The notes beneath the pieces are model-generated. The model ran no database searches. It had not been told where the DNA came from and saw nothing but the letters and a program-made list of their open reading frames with translations. 64,000 nt of DNA from Erythrobacter litoralis HTCC2594 (lineage in GTDB: Bacteria > Pseudomonadota > Alphaproteobacteria > Sphingomonadales > Sphingomonadaceae). Both the position numbers and the translations under genes were made by a program. The stretch is taken from assembly GCF_000013005.1 (NCBI RefSeq), contig NC_007722.1, forward strand, positions 191,501 through 255,500, in the 5' to 3' direction. Each line of letters opens with the position of its first letter. The first letter of the stretch is position 1. This document shows positions 15,484 through 24,849 of this stretch, in pieces.

Positions 15484-16285
15484 GTCCGGCTTCCTTCGAG
15501 GTGAGGAGGTAGATGCGGTCCTGGAGTTCGTCGGCCGAGAGCACGCCGTAACCGATCGGGATCGGTCGCTTGGTCACGCTGTCCCACAGCACGAGCGCCG
15601 GCGTGGCCTTGCCTTCGAGGCCGAGCCTGGCGCGCTGGTTGGTCTCGACCTTGTAGTCCGGGAAATGGCGCGAGGGTCCGCCATCGGTCGAGATCGCGCG
15701 CACGGTGATGCGCCAGCGCTCGGCGACGCCCTTGACGATCGGGCTCATCACTTCGCAGGGTGCGCAGGTCGAGCTGTAGAAATAGAACAGGCCGTAGCGC
15801 TGCGAGAGCCGCGCCATCACGCTGTCGCGCTCGGCGCTGCGGGCATCCTGCCACTGTTTCTTTGCGAGCGCGCCGACCGGCCGCTCGAGCGTGTAGTCGA
15901 GTTCGGGGTCCTGCCAGATCGCGCGCTGCCAGACATCGGAGAAGAGCGAGGCGCGATCGAGCTGCGCGCGCTGGAGGCGGATATAGGCCGCCACATTCGC
16001 TTCGGTGGGATAGACGATCGCGCGGGCCTTCAACTCGCGTAGCTCGGCGGTGATCGCATCGAGTTCCTGCGTCGCCGCGACCGGCTCGATTTCAGGCGCT
16101 TGCGGTTCCTCCGCGGGCACAGGTTTGACGCAGTAGAACCAGTAGCCGAGCCTGCGCTCTTCGCAGTAGAGCGCGTCAGCCGCGGTGGTCGATGCAGTTT
16201 CCTGCCTTTCCTGGGCCAGGGCCGGAGCGGCGGGGAGCGCAGCGAAGCCAAGCGCAAGCGCGGTGAGGAGATAGAGATGGGTCAT
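15473..16285 (-). CDS. traF: TraF, thioredoxin-fold pilus assembly protein
   Basis: A 270-residue protein from the ATG at 16285, which overlaps the traN stop; the frame is open far upstream but only inside traN. A signal peptide ('LTALALGFAALPAAPALA') precedes 'YFYSSTCAPCEVMSPIVKG', a thioredoxin-like region that here carries a CxxC (CAPC). F-plasmid TraF lacks an active CxxC while TrbB has one, so this protein may also be redox-active. It is probably periplasmic and works with TraH and TraN in pilus and pore assembly. Confidence 0.87.
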   Translation of the reverse strand: MTHLYLLTALALGFAALPAAPALAQERQETASTTAADALYCEERRLGYWFYCVKPVPAEEPQAPEIEPVAATQELDAITAELRELKARAIVYPTEANVAAYIRLQRAQLDRASLFSDVWQRAIWQDPELDYTLERPVGALAKKQWQDARSAERDSVMARLSQRYGLFYFYSSTCAPCEVMSPIVKGVAERWRITVRAISTDGGPSRHFPDYKVETNQRARLGLEGKATPALVLWDSVTKRPIPIGYGVLSADELQDRIYLLTSKEAGHDY

Positions 16286-18006
16286 TGGCCGCCCCTTGCG
16301 TAATAGTCGTCGATCTTCTGCTGGATGAGGATGCTGGTCTCGAGTTCGTCGGGCAGCCGCGCGGCATCGGTGAACTCGGCATAGACCTCGCTGAAATCCA
16401 TCCGGCTCAAATCGAGCCGGGCGAACTCGTCGAGGGTGAACCCCTCGCACTGTTCTTCCTTGGGCTTGTCCCAGGGCTTGGGAAGCTGCTTGCGGCCCTG
16501 CTCCTGCAGGATCCGCGAGAGCTTGCTCTCGAAGCAGCAATAGACCTTCTTCTTGGTCAGGCAGACGCCGAGGAACTTGTCCGAACAGTAGGTCCCGACA
16601 TAGGCGCACAGCCCCTGCGCATCGCGCTGGTGGAGCAGCACTTCCTCGCGATCACAGCCAAGCGCGACCAGAAGGCTGATGCCCGGAATGAGCGGAAAGC
16701 CCTTGCCCTTGCAACAATTGAGCACGCCGAAGACCTTGGACGAGCAGGTGTTGCGCGTGCCGCGGAACAGCGTCAGCGTATTCGGGTCGAACTGTCCGCG
16801 CGCTTCGTCCATTGCATGCAATGCGACCGCGGCATCCTTGAACTCGTCGTTCGCGGTGCGCTCGATCGTCTCGCAGCTGCCATCGATGCAATAGACATCG
16901 CCGTCGCAGACATACTGCGTGGTGCTGTCTGTTGCCGGGAGTGGGCATTCGTAGATGCGCTCCCAGGTCTCGCATGGGACCTCATCGGTGAGACATTCCT
17001 CGCGCAAGAAACGGCAGGTGCCCTGGCTTTCGATGTCCGAGCAGTCGGTCGCCGTTTCGCGCGAGGTACAGGTGTAGCTGCGCTGCCATTCCCAGCACGG
17101 TCGTGTGACCGAGACGCCGTTCACGATTCGGGTCTGCGGATCGGCATCGGTGCAGATCTCGGTATCGAGCGTGCAGTCGCCATTGTCGGCAAAGCCTGAG
17201 CACTGGCTCTCGTCGGGGGTCGTCGTGACCGTGGTCGCAGTAGTGACCATGTAGGGTGTCTGCCCCGGGACTTGCTCGTCGCAGGTCAATTCGGTGATCG
17301 GGTCGCCCGGCTCGGAACACCACGGACGTCCGCCCGAGGAACTCCACTGCAGGCAGGTGTCGCGCCGTCCCGTCACGCGGCAGGAATAGCCGTCGAACCC
17401 GGCGCACTCGGGCTCGCCGGAGCCGTTGAAGTCGCCGAACCGGTTGCACAGGTAGTGGTACTGCGGAAGCTGGCTCACTGTCGTTGCCAGCGGCACCGCG
17501 CACTGGCCCGCCGACTGGTCGATCCGAGTGCCGGTGTTGCAGGTCGCGGTGTAGGTCCCGGCCGAGCCCGATCCGGGAGGCAGCGGGACGCAGGAGCCCT
17601 GGCCCCCGGCGATCGCCATGCCGCTGGTGTAGTCGAGCGGGCTCTCGTTGATCGCGAGGCTGCGCGCAATGACGTCCTCGATCTCGCCCGGATCGAAACG
17701 CGCGCGGTTGGCCACACTGTCGCGCATCGCGCGGTAACCCTGGTGGCCGCTCGCCACTGCCGCCGCATTGCCCTCGATCCGGTCGGGATCCTGCGCGAGC
17801 GTCTCGATCCCCCGGACCGCGTTGCGATCGTAGTTGGGGAGGGTCGCAGTGTTCGGCTGTTGCTGTGCCGCCTGCTGGGCCTCGCCGCGCAGGCTCTCGG
17901 CAAAGGCCTTGCCGTCGGCCTTCGCGTCCTGCTGCTGGGCTGCGGCGCTCGCGGTGAGGAGGAGCGCCGTAAAAGCGGTCACGGCGAGCTTAATCGGGTG
18001 TTTCAT
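16282..18006 (-). CDS. traN: TraN, outer-membrane mating-pair stabilisation protein
   Basis: A 574-residue protein from the ATG at 18006, with a signal peptide ('LAVTAFTALLLTASAAAQ'). The mature protein is very cysteine-rich, as in F TraN, with blocks such as 'CNTGTRID...C', 'CxGxxxNGDC' and 'CCFESKLSRILQEQG' near the C-terminus. TraN contacts receptors on the recipient and stabilises the mating pair. The many cysteines explain the need for the dsbC-like gene upstream. It overlaps trbC and traF by 4 bp each. Confidence 0.9.
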   Translation of the reverse strand: MKHPIKLAVTAFTALLLTASAAAQQQDAKADGKAFAESLRGEAQQAAQQQPNTATLPNYDRNAVRGIETLAQDPDRIEGNAAAVASGHQGYRAMRDSVANRARFDPGEIEDVIARSLAINESPLDYTSGMAIAGGQGSCVPLPPGSGSAGTYTATCNTGTRIDQSAGQCAVPLATTVSQLPQYHYLCNRFGDFNGSGEPECAGFDGYSCRVTGRRDTCLQWSSSGGRPWCSEPGDPITELTCDEQVPGQTPYMVTTATTVTTTPDESQCSGFADNGDCTLDTEICTDADPQTRIVNGVSVTRPCWEWQRSYTCTSRETATDCSDIESQGTCRFLREECLTDEVPCETWERIYECPLPATDSTTQYVCDGDVYCIDGSCETIERTANDEFKDAAVALHAMDEARGQFDPNTLTLFRGTRNTCSSKVFGVLNCCKGKGFPLIPGISLLVALGCDREEVLLHQRDAQGLCAYVGTYCSDKFLGVCLTKKKVYCCFESKLSRILQEQGRKQLPKPWDKPKEEQCEGFTLDEFARLDLSRMDFSEVYAEFTDAARLPDELETSILIQQKIDDYYARGGQ

Positions 18007-18758
18007 GGGCGCTGATCCCTCAGGCGGGCGAGGTGGAGGCGGGCAAGCTGCGCGCCCGGGCCGCCGCCATCGGCAAAGGTTTCGAGCGCGTCCTCGACGC
18101 TGACATTGCCCGCGATTCGGTCGTGCGGCGGTAAAGTGTCGGTGCAATCGAACCCGTCGCAGGGGCTGAAATCGCTCGCGACCATCACGAAGCTCGGTGC
18201 GACAGCGATATCGAAAGTGCGGAACAGCCGCGGATCGATCCCGAGCGCGCCGGCCTCGCTGCCATCGCGCCAGATCGCGGCGAGCCGCTTCTTGAAGGCC
18301 GCGCTGTCGCCTTGCGGGAAGCCGCGCAGCACGGTGACCCCGCCGGCGCGGGTGACGTCGCGGACCAGCGCCTTCAAGGAAGGCTCGGGCATCGACAACG
18401 AAGCAAAGGCAATGAAGCGCGGTACTTCGCCCATCGCCGCGACCTCGGCGTCGGCTGCGCTGCGGATCATGCCGTCGAGATCGAGCGGACCGACGCCGGC
18501 ACTCGCCTGCGCTTCCTTCACATAGGCGGCGCGGTTGTCGAGTGCCGCCTGCTGCGTGGTTCGTGCGTCCTCGGCCAGCGTGTCGGCCCTGGTCCTGACC
18601 GAAGTCGCGAGTGCTTCGGCATCCTGGGCATGCTCGCTCGCGCGGGCGCGGATCTCGGCAAGGTCGAGATCGGGCGGAGAATCCTGCGCCGATGCGGCAG
18701 CGAAGGCAGCGGCTGTTGCCAGGCTGATGAGGACGAGGAGATGGAAGGCGTTTCTCAT
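18003..18758 (-). CDS. trbC: TrbC, F-type conjugation periplasmic protein
   Basis: A 251-residue protein from the ATG at 18758, with a signal peptide ('LVLISLATAAAFAAASA'). The central coiled-coil-like region (35-90) is followed by the TrbC core 'FIAFASLSMPEPSLKALVRD' and 'GGVTVLRGFPQGD', a thioredoxin-like fold without a catalytic CxxC. The order traU-trbC-traN is that of the F plasmid. Start and stop overlap the neighbours by 4 bp. Confidence 0.9.
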   Translation of the reverse strand: MRNAFHLLVLISLATAAAFAAASAQDSPPDLDLAEIRARASEHAQDAEALATSVRTRADTLAEDARTTQQAALDNRAAYVKEAQASAGVGPLDLDGMIRSAADAEVAAMGEVPRFIAFASLSMPEPSLKALVRDVTRAGGVTVLRGFPQGDSAAFKKRLAAIWRDGSEAGALGIDPRLFRTFDIAVAPSFVMVASDFSPCDGFDCTDTLPPHDRIAGNVSVEDALETFADGGGPGAQLARLHLARLRDQRP

Positions 18759-19768
18759 AGCGCGCAGCAATTCCTCTTGCGCCAGACCAAGTATCCCATG
18801 TCTTCGCCGATGGCGGGGATGACCTGTCCGGGGGACTGGAAGGTGGTCGAGGCACCGACGGGCGGGCAGGCGTAGCGGCCCTTGGTCGCCGGATTGGGGT
18901 TGGTGGCCTGGAAGCGGTATTGCTGCTTCCTCATCACCGGCATGAGGTATTTGCCGCACAGGCCCTTCGAGCCCATCGTGCCCCACGAGACGAGCTCGCG
19001 GTGAAGCTTGTAGGCGAAGCGCGAGAGCACGAGCCGCGAGGCCTGGACGTGACCTATGCTGGCCGAGACATTGCCGTTCATCGGATACATCGAACCCTGG
19101 CAGCCCGCGCACCAGAACATCTCGTCGAGCGGGAGGTTGGCGGTCGATGCGGCGCAATCCGCAGCGCAGGCGGCCAATGCCAGCGGGTTGGCGAAGAGCA
19201 CGGCCTCGGGGTTGATGATCGCCGTGAGCTCGCTGTCCTGCCACAGCGGATCGATCTCGGAGATATAGAGGATGTCGATCGAGCCGGGCTCGAGGCACAG
19301 GAAATCGGCAACGATCTCCATCCAGTAGATCAGCGGATAGGCGTACCAGTGGACGTGCCAGCTCGAATAATACTGGCTCGCGCCGCCCACCGCCGATGGA
19401 CCCGAGATCGAGCGGAAGCCGATATCGAAGCCCGGATCGAGTTTCATGCCGCCGAGGTTCACGAAGCACCATGGCTTCATGCTGACATCGGCAAGCCGCA
19501 CCGGCTCCCAGAAGCCCATCGCAATCCCGGACCTCAGACCGCACAGGCATACGGGCAGGTCGGGATTGTCGGGATCGGGGCGATTGCTCGGCCAGATCTC
19601 CAGCCCGCCGATCGAGATCGGGAACAGGCACGACCAGCAGATGTCGGTGATCGGATTGACGAACTGCCCGGTGCATTTGCCCGGTCCGGCATCGGCTGAG
19701 GCAGGCGAAGAAAAGGCGAGCGAAAGCGCTGCCGTGAACAGCACGAGGAAGGCGCGGAAGCTGCTCAT
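18755..19768 (-). CDS. traU: TraU, conjugative DNA transfer protein
   Basis: A 337-residue protein, the usual TraU length. A signal peptide ('LVLFTAALSLAFSSPASA') precedes a cysteine-rich mature protein with strongly conserved family stretches: 'ITDICWSCLFPISIGG', 'CLCGLRSGIAMGFWEP', 'WCAGCQGSMYPMNG' and 'GVASS'-like helices. In F, TraU acts more in DNA transfer than in pilus assembly and is periplasmic. Its stop overlaps trbC and its start overlaps traW, consistent with one transcript. Confidence 0.93.
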   Translation of the reverse strand: MSSFRAFLVLFTAALSLAFSSPASADAGPGKCTGQFVNPITDICWSCLFPISIGGLEIWPSNRPDPDNPDLPVCLCGLRSGIAMGFWEPVRLADVSMKPWCFVNLGGMKLDPGFDIGFRSISGPSAVGGASQYYSSWHVHWYAYPLIYWMEIVADFLCLEPGSIDILYISEIDPLWQDSELTAIINPEAVLFANPLALAACAADCAASTANLPLDEMFWCAGCQGSMYPMNGNVSASIGHVQASRLVLSRFAYKLHRELVSWGTMGSKGLCGKYLMPVMRKQQYRFQATNPNPATKGRYACPPVGASTTFQSPGQVIPAIGEDMGYLVWRKRNCCAL

Positions 19769-20397
19769 GGCTTGGCCTTTCGGGGCGGTAACGCGATCTC
19801 GCTCACTTCGAGGACACGCCCGTTCTGGCGCACCCGGGCGGGCACGGCCCTGATGCCGAACTTTTCGGTGAGATTTCCGCCCTGGTCGAAATAGAACCTT
19901 CGCTGGCGGGCTTTCATCAGCTCAAGCGGCGCGCCTTTGACGAGGATTAGCTTGGCATTGGGGTCTTGCCTGAGTGCCCAGGCGATCTGCGCCGGATCGT
20001 CGCCGTCGAGGAAGAGCAGAGGGACACGCAGCGCGACGCTATCGAGCGGATTGACCCGCGTTCCGGCCGCATGGATGAGCTCGCCCTTGGCCTCCCGGAT
20101 ATCGGCGGCGAGTGTGATCGTCGGATCGAAGGGCCAGCTGCGGCTTTCGTGCGCGCGGATCAGGCCGGCGACCGGGTCGGGACGGTTGACCCGCGCTATG
20201 GTGCGGCGCTTCAATTCCTGGTTGAGCTTCGCGGTCTCGCCCGACTTTTCCATCTGCGCTAGGCGCGTGTGGATCTGTTCGAGGAGGTCGCGCTCGATCA
20301 CCGGAAACACCGCGCCGCGCTGGCCATAGTCTCGTGCCTGCAGGCTCGCAGGAAGCGCGGCGAGGAGAAGGGCGCCAAGCGGAAGGAGGGGGCGCAT
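19765..20397 (-). CDS. traW: TraW, pilus assembly protein
   Basis: A 210-residue periplasmic protein; either the ATG at 20397 or a GTG one codon upstream may start it. A signal peptide ('LLPLGALLLAALPASLQA') leads to 'YGQRGAVFPVIERDLLEQI', the typical TraW opening. The core has 'PLLFLDGDDPAQIAWAL' and 'LTEKFGIRAVPARVRQ'. TraW works with TraU and TrbC in F pilus assembly. It overlaps the signal-peptidase gene and traU. Confidence 0.9.
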   Translation of the reverse strand: MRPLLPLGALLLAALPASLQARDYGQRGAVFPVIERDLLEQIHTRLAQMEKSGETAKLNQELKRRTIARVNRPDPVAGLIRAHESRSWPFDPTITLAADIREAKGELIHAAGTRVNPLDSVALRVPLLFLDGDDPAQIAWALRQDPNAKLILVKGAPLELMKARQRRFYFDQGGNLTEKFGIRAVPARVRQNGRVLEVSEIALPPRKAKP

Positions 20398-20903
20398 CAC
20401 AGGATCGTCCTCCCGCTACCGAGGATCTGCCCACGACAGACGAAGCCGATTTCGCCGTAGCGACTGTCGAGCCCGCGTGGATGGCTGGTGCCGGTATAGT
20501 AGCAACCCTCGGGGATCACGCCTTCGGGGCCCCGCGTGAGCGGAACGCCGAGGCGCGTGACCTTGAGCAGGCTCGCAACCTTCCTGCCGTTGATGAAGAC
20601 CGCGTCGCCCTCATGGCGCACGACATCGCCCGGCATGCCCAGCACGCGCTTGCCGAACATCTGCGGCCCTTCACCGAAATGTCTTTCGACGAGTTCGCTT
20701 CGCGGCGGCTCGAAGAAAATAAGGCTGCCGCGCTGGATCGCTGCCTTCTTGTCGAGCCAGAACGCCCAGTTGGGGAGGCTCGGGCTCGCATTGATGAGAA
20801 AGGCGTGGTCCTTGCTGAAGGCATCGAGCGGCGCCCAGGCGAGCGGCAGCAGGACGAGGCCCGAAAGCAGCAGCGGACGGCGTAGCGAGCGGGGCAGGCT
20901 CAT
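20397..20903 (-). CDS. S26 signal peptidase of the transfer system (TraF/TrhF type)
   Basis: A 168-residue protein with an N-terminal membrane anchor (residues 10-28). The S26 catalytic serine is in 'INASPSLPNWAFW' (Ser42) and the lysine in 'FGKRVLGMPGD' (Lys85). 'RYGEIGFV' and 'GRTI' fit the C-terminal beta core. Such TraF/TrhF peptidases mature pilin or cyclise pilus subunits in related systems. It lies between trbI and traW, the usual place in non-F members of the MPF-F group. It should cleave the TraA prepilin. Confidence 0.87.
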   Translation of the reverse strand: MSLPRSLRRPLLLSGLVLLPLAWAPLDAFSKDHAFLINASPSLPNWAFWLDKKAAIQRGSLIFFEPPRSELVERHFGEGPQMFGKRVLGMPGDVVRHEGDAVFINGRKVASLLKVTRLGVPLTRGPEGVIPEGCYYTGTSHPRGLDSRYGEIGFVCRGQILGSGRTIL

Positions 20904-21280
20904 GGCTGCTTCTCCCCGGCGAGCTCGTCCGCAATGCGCCGTTCGAGTTCGGGGGTCGCATCTTCGGCTGCCCCGGCGAGCACTGCCTCGGCGACGAGCA
21001 CCACGCGGCCGTCGCGGCCCATGTCTGCGACTGCTGCCTCGGCGGCCTTGAGATAGGCAAGGCTCGCAGCCTGGACGACCGCCGGATCGGCATCGGCGCG
21101 CGCGGCCTCCTCAACGAATGTGCCGATGGTCTCGGCGAGCCGGACAGTGACGATCCGCTGCTTGGGGGAGCTGGTGACCTGCTGGGTAAGCCATGCGCCC
21201 CACAGCAGCGCGGCAACAAGCACCGCTACGGCGAGGAGTTTCGGGCCTAGCTGGCGAAGCGGGAGGTTCAGTCTATCCAT
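20900..21280 (-). CDS. trbI: TrbI, F-type conjugation protein
   Basis: A 126-residue protein with one N-terminal membrane segment ('LLAVAVLVAALLWGAWLTQQV') and a helical periplasmic part opening with 'RIVTVRLAETIGTFVEEAAR'. This opening is the recognisable TrbI/TraW-associated signature. In F, TrbI influences pilus extension and retraction. It overlaps its neighbours on both sides. Confidence 0.75.
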   Translation of the reverse strand: MDRLNLPLRQLGPKLLAVAVLVAALLWGAWLTQQVTSSPKQRIVTVRLAETIGTFVEEAARADADPAVVQAASLAYLKAAEAAVADMGRDGRVVLVAEAVLAGAAEDATPELERRIADELAGEKQP

Positions 21281-21692
21281 GGCGGGGATATCCCTCGTTG
21301 TTTTGGCGGCAAAGGCGGCGGTCGAGGCGGCGCAGGAAGCTTGGCAGCCGCAGCAGCGCGAGCCCGCCAGCGGAGCTGAGGAAGGCGATCTGGAGGTCCT
21401 GCGCGAAGAGGTGCCGCGCGATCGGCTCGGCAGTGCGGTAGTGATCGGCGAGGTTGCCGAGCTGCGCGAACAGCGCCGTGAGGTCCCAGCCGGCGATGAG
21501 TAGAAAAACGAAAAGCGGCAGACCGAGGACCAGCAGCAGCGTGCTCACAGCGAAGCCTGCTGCTTCGAGGAGGACGAGGCAGGTGCCCTGGAACAGCGCG
21601 AGCCAGTTTACGGCGCGATGCTTTTCGCGGGCGCGTTTGGCAGTCGGAAGCGGCACGCGGTCGACGAGCGTGGTGGTCTCGAGCACCATCAT
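21273..21692 (-). CDS. Membrane protein between traC and trbI, unknown
   Basis: A 139-residue protein with two strong membrane segments in the middle ('LVLLEAAGFAVSTLLLVLGLPLFVFLLI') and a basic C-terminus ('LRLPSFLRRLDRRLCRQ'). It overlaps traC by 4 bp and trbI by 8 bp, so it is part of the transfer operon. I do not recognise an F-plasmid counterpart; F has traR, ybaA and trbI near this place. It may be lineage-specific to sphingomonad MPF-F systems. Confidence 0.6.
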   Translation of the reverse strand: MMVLETTTLVDRVPLPTAKRAREKHRAVNWLALFQGTCLVLLEAAGFAVSTLLLVLGLPLFVFLLIAGWDLTALFAQLGNLADHYRTAEPIARHLFAQDLQIAFLSSAGGLALLRLPSFLRRLDRRLCRQNNEGYPRHG

Positions 21693-24238
21693 GCGCCTCC
21701 TTCCACGCCGGCGACGAGCGCGACCGCGCGTTCGAGCGGCATGCCGCTTTCGACATGGCGGCGGATCGCGGCATAGGTGTCGGGATCGGAGGAGAAGATC
21801 GTCGCCGAGAGCGGATCGAGCACGAGCCGCCCGACGGCTTCAACCTCGGGACCCTTCAGGTAGATCTCGCTGTATTCACTGCCCGAGCGCTTGAGGCTGC
21901 GGATCAGCGTTTCGGTGCGGTCGTCCATGTCGAGCCGGGCTTCCTTGCGGAAATCGGCAATGGTCTCGGGCTTCTGCTGGAGCACCAGCATCCAGTCGCT
22001 GTTCTCGAGCGCGGCGCGCGCGCCATCGGACTTGTAATAGTCATTGAGCGACTGGGTGGCGGTGGCGAGCGCGCCGCCATATTTGCGTGCGGTGCGGGCG
22101 TAGGTCTCGACGAACTCGCCCATCGAGCCGCCCTTGAGCATCGCCCAGGCTTCATCGATCAGCAGCAGTTTCTTGGTGCTGCGCGAACTCCGCGTCATCG
22201 CCTGGCCGGTCATAAACATGATCGCCGAAAGGACGACGCTTCGCAGTTCCTCGCGGCTCGCGAGATCGCTCATCTCGAAGACGGTGAAATCGTCCTCAAG
22301 CGCGAAACTCGCCTTGCCGGAAAAGAACCCGGCATAGCTGCCACCGCGGCAGAAGGGCGCGATCGCAGTCGCCAAATCCTTGCCCGCCTCGTTCTCGCTT
22401 TGATGGAGTGTATGTGCGACATCGTCGATCGCGCCGCCGCTGCCGAGCGCTTCCCAGACCTGCGTCACTGCCCGGTCGATGAGGCCGCGCTCGGTGTCCA
22501 AGGGGGCTGCACTCGGCCGTGCCATCTGGCCAACGATTGCCTTGATCATGGCGAAGCAGTCGAGGCGGTAATCCTCGTCTTCGTGCGCGCGGGCATCGTC
22601 GACCATCGAGAATGGGTTCAGGGAAAAGCCCGAGGCGAGCGTGAACTCGACGAAGCGTCCGCCCTGCAGTTTGACCGAATGCTCGAAGCTGCGCCCGTCG
22701 TCGATCACCACGACCTTGGCGCCCGCACCGCGGAGCGCTGTGCAGAGCTCCTGCAGCAGTACCGACTTGCCCGAGCCCGACTTGCCGCAGATCGCTATAT
22801 TGTGATTGCCGGCAGTGTTTTCGAATGGCGACCACCAGAAGGGCTGGCCGCGTCGTCCCAGGAGCAGCAGATGCGGGATTGCGCCGCCGAGATACTCGCC
22901 CTGCAGCGGGGCGATGTTCGCCGCGGTGGTCGAGAGCATGGTGCGGAAGCGCTTAAGGCGCGCAAGGTCGTGGACCAGCCCGTCGGCAAGGCTCAGCGGG
23001 AAGGCCGCGACGAGACCCTGCAACTGGAGGAAACGTTCGTCGGCGAGGTCCCAACCGGCGGCCTTGTAGATCGCCTTGACCGTGCGTTCGTGCGCGTCGC
23101 CATCCCCCAACGGCGAGATGGTGGTGAGTCCGTAGAACAACTTGACCAGCTTCTTGCCCGCCTGGAGCTCGGCCTGGACATGCTTCCATTCGGCCGATTG
23201 CTCAGAAAGCCTCGGCAGGAAGCGCGCGCTCCTGGTCTCCGACAGGCTGGTAGTGCGCATGAACTTGTAGCCTGCGCGCGCCGAGGCCGCTTCCTGGTCG
23301 GGATAGTGGAGGCACAACATGGTCGCGGCGGGACAGGGAAAGCGCAGCTTGTCGGTGAACATGTCGCCGATGAGCCGCGCGCATTCCCACGGTGCCCAGC
23401 GCTCGGGGGTCGAACGAACGCCGTAATGGCGCACGTCGAAGCGGTCGGGATAGCAGGTGCCCATCTGGGGAATACCGTCGCGGCTGCGTCCGGTCTCGCG
23501 GAACCGCTCGGTCCGGAGGATCAGCCGGTCGTCCTCGACCTCAAGTTCTATATCGCGGCGGATCGCCTGGACGTCGAGCGTGTCCTCGCGGTTCCAGTGC
23601 GTAAGATCGAGCTCGCGCGCGGTGGTCGGCGAGGTCAGCTCGTCGATCAGCGCGAGAAGTCCGGCCGGTTCGAGCCGGTTGGAGGCAAGACCCAGCGAAT
23701 TGAGCATCCCTGCCATCCCGTCGCGGCATTCGGTCAGCTCGGCGTCGGTGACGCTCCCGGGCACGGGAACGCCGAGCGACAACACGAGGCGGACATGGCG
23801 CGCGTGGAACGGCGCATGCGCCGAGCCCGAATGCCAGACGAGGTCGTAGAGGCGGTTGGTCCGCGCCTTGGCGATGGCTTCGTAGATCCCGCCCTGCTCG
23901 TAGCGCGGACCGAACCAGGGTCCGACGATCGCTCCGATCCGGGGGGAAGCGAAGTTCAGGACCTGCAAGCAGGCGCCCTGCGGCAGGCTCTCGGAGAAGA
24001 ACTGCCCGAGGATTTCGCCGGTGCGTTCGTCCGCCCCGATCAGCGGGGTCACTTCGAGCACGAAGCCCTTCGAATGCGCGTTGCGATAGAGACCCGGCCC
24101 TTCATCGTACACGCGGTAGGGGAGCCAGTCCGAGAGCATGTCGAGCGCGAAGCTCGGCCGGGCATGGTCGGCCTGCCGCGCATCGCCGAACAGGCCGGAG
24201 AGCAGCGCGTCGCGCGCCGAGGCGAGCGAACGGTTCAT
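21689..24238 (-). CDS. traC: TraC, T4SS ATPase (VirB4 family)
   Basis: An 849-residue protein from the ATG at 24238, which overlaps the traV stop; upstream codons in this frame lie within traV. Walker A 'GKSGSGKS' is near residues 483-490, and Walker B 'KLLLIDEAWAML' is near 690. The N-terminal TraC domain ('YRVYDEGPGLYRN', 'GFVLEVTPLIGADE') is present. TraC is the cytoplasmic ATPase that powers pilus assembly. Length matches F TraC (875). Confidence 0.95.
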   Translation of the reverse strand: MNRSLASARDALLSGLFGDARQADHARPSFALDMLSDWLPYRVYDEGPGLYRNAHSKGFVLEVTPLIGADERTGEILGQFFSESLPQGACLQVLNFASPRIGAIVGPWFGPRYEQGGIYEAIAKARTNRLYDLVWHSGSAHAPFHARHVRLVLSLGVPVPGSVTDAELTECRDGMAGMLNSLGLASNRLEPAGLLALIDELTSPTTARELDLTHWNREDTLDVQAIRRDIELEVEDDRLILRTERFRETGRSRDGIPQMGTCYPDRFDVRHYGVRSTPERWAPWECARLIGDMFTDKLRFPCPAATMLCLHYPDQEAASARAGYKFMRTTSLSETRSARFLPRLSEQSAEWKHVQAELQAGKKLVKLFYGLTTISPLGDGDAHERTVKAIYKAAGWDLADERFLQLQGLVAAFPLSLADGLVHDLARLKRFRTMLSTTAANIAPLQGEYLGGAIPHLLLLGRRGQPFWWSPFENTAGNHNIAICGKSGSGKSVLLQELCTALRGAGAKVVVIDDGRSFEHSVKLQGGRFVEFTLASGFSLNPFSMVDDARAHEDEDYRLDCFAMIKAIVGQMARPSAAPLDTERGLIDRAVTQVWEALGSGGAIDDVAHTLHQSENEAGKDLATAIAPFCRGGSYAGFFSGKASFALEDDFTVFEMSDLASREELRSVVLSAIMFMTGQAMTRSSRSTKKLLLIDEAWAMLKGGSMGEFVETYARTARKYGGALATATQSLNDYYKSDGARAALENSDWMLVLQQKPETIADFRKEARLDMDDRTETLIRSLKRSGSEYSEIYLKGPEVEAVGRLVLDPLSATIFSSDPDTYAAIRRHVESGMPLERAVALVAGVEGGA

Positions 24239-24849
24239 TGGCTCTCTCCTTCGGGTTCGCCAGGCGAAAGGGGGTGGGGCACCCAGCCGGGGGAGGGGAG
24301 ACGGCCAGGTGCCCCGGTGACCGGCGCCGGAACGCCGGGCTGCGCTTCCGGGGCCTGGGAGGGGATAACCAGGACATCCGGAAGCTGCAGGGGAAGGGGA
24401 TTGAAGACAGGCGCGTTCTGCGGGTCTGTCGGCGGCGGCGGGGTCTGCGCATCGTTGCCCGCGCGTCCGAGCGCGCGGAGCACTTCGCCTCTCGAGCGCG
24501 GGGCATGCCAGCTCTCCGCAGGATGATCGGGCAGCGCGACATGAACCACGCGCGCTTCGTGGTCCCGGCCCGCCGCGTCGCGATAGGCGGCGATGACGAT
24601 CCGGAGCGAGCGGGCGTCCGCCTGGCGCGGACCAGCGAGCGAGGGTGGCTGACTGGTTGCAGCGCGCGATGCCATGCCGGTGCCAGCTTCGCCGATCGCC
24701 GCGCTGTCGATCAGCGTGGTGGGCGCGCAGCTGCCTTCGGGCGCGCGGCAGTCGAAATCGCCTTTGACATTGCCGCCAAGCGTGGCGCATCCGGCAATGC
24801 TCGCAGCGAGGCTGGCGGCTGAAATTGCCCGGAAGTGACGCCCGCTCAT
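24235..24849 (-). CDS. traV: TraV, outer-membrane lipoprotein of the T4SS core
   Basis: A 204-residue protein with a lipoprotein signal: hydrophobic stretch, then 'SIAGC' with the lipidated Cys21. The following 'GNVKGDFDCRAPEGSC' has the two cysteines typical of TraV. The C-terminal ~70 residues are Pro-rich, longer than in F TraV (171). TraV anchors the TraK-TraB core complex in the outer membrane (VirB7-like). It overlaps dsbC and traC by 4 bp. Confidence 0.85.
   Translation of the reverse strand: MSGRHFRAISAASLAASIAGCATLGGNVKGDFDCRAPEGSCAPTTLIDSAAIGEAGTGMASRAATSQPPSLAGPRQADARSLRIVIAAYRDAAGRDHEARVVHVALPDHPAESWHAPRSRGEVLRALGRAGNDAQTPPPPTDPQNAPVFNPLPLQLPDVLVIPSQAPEAQPGVPAPVTGAPGRLPSPGWVPHPLSPGEPEGESQ

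Noticed and set aside
21755..24526. Very long open frame on the plus strand opposite traC and traV
   Set aside because: It is antisense to clear traC and traV genes, and its translation is Arg/Gly/Ala-rich without any motif, as expected from GC-rich codon bias.
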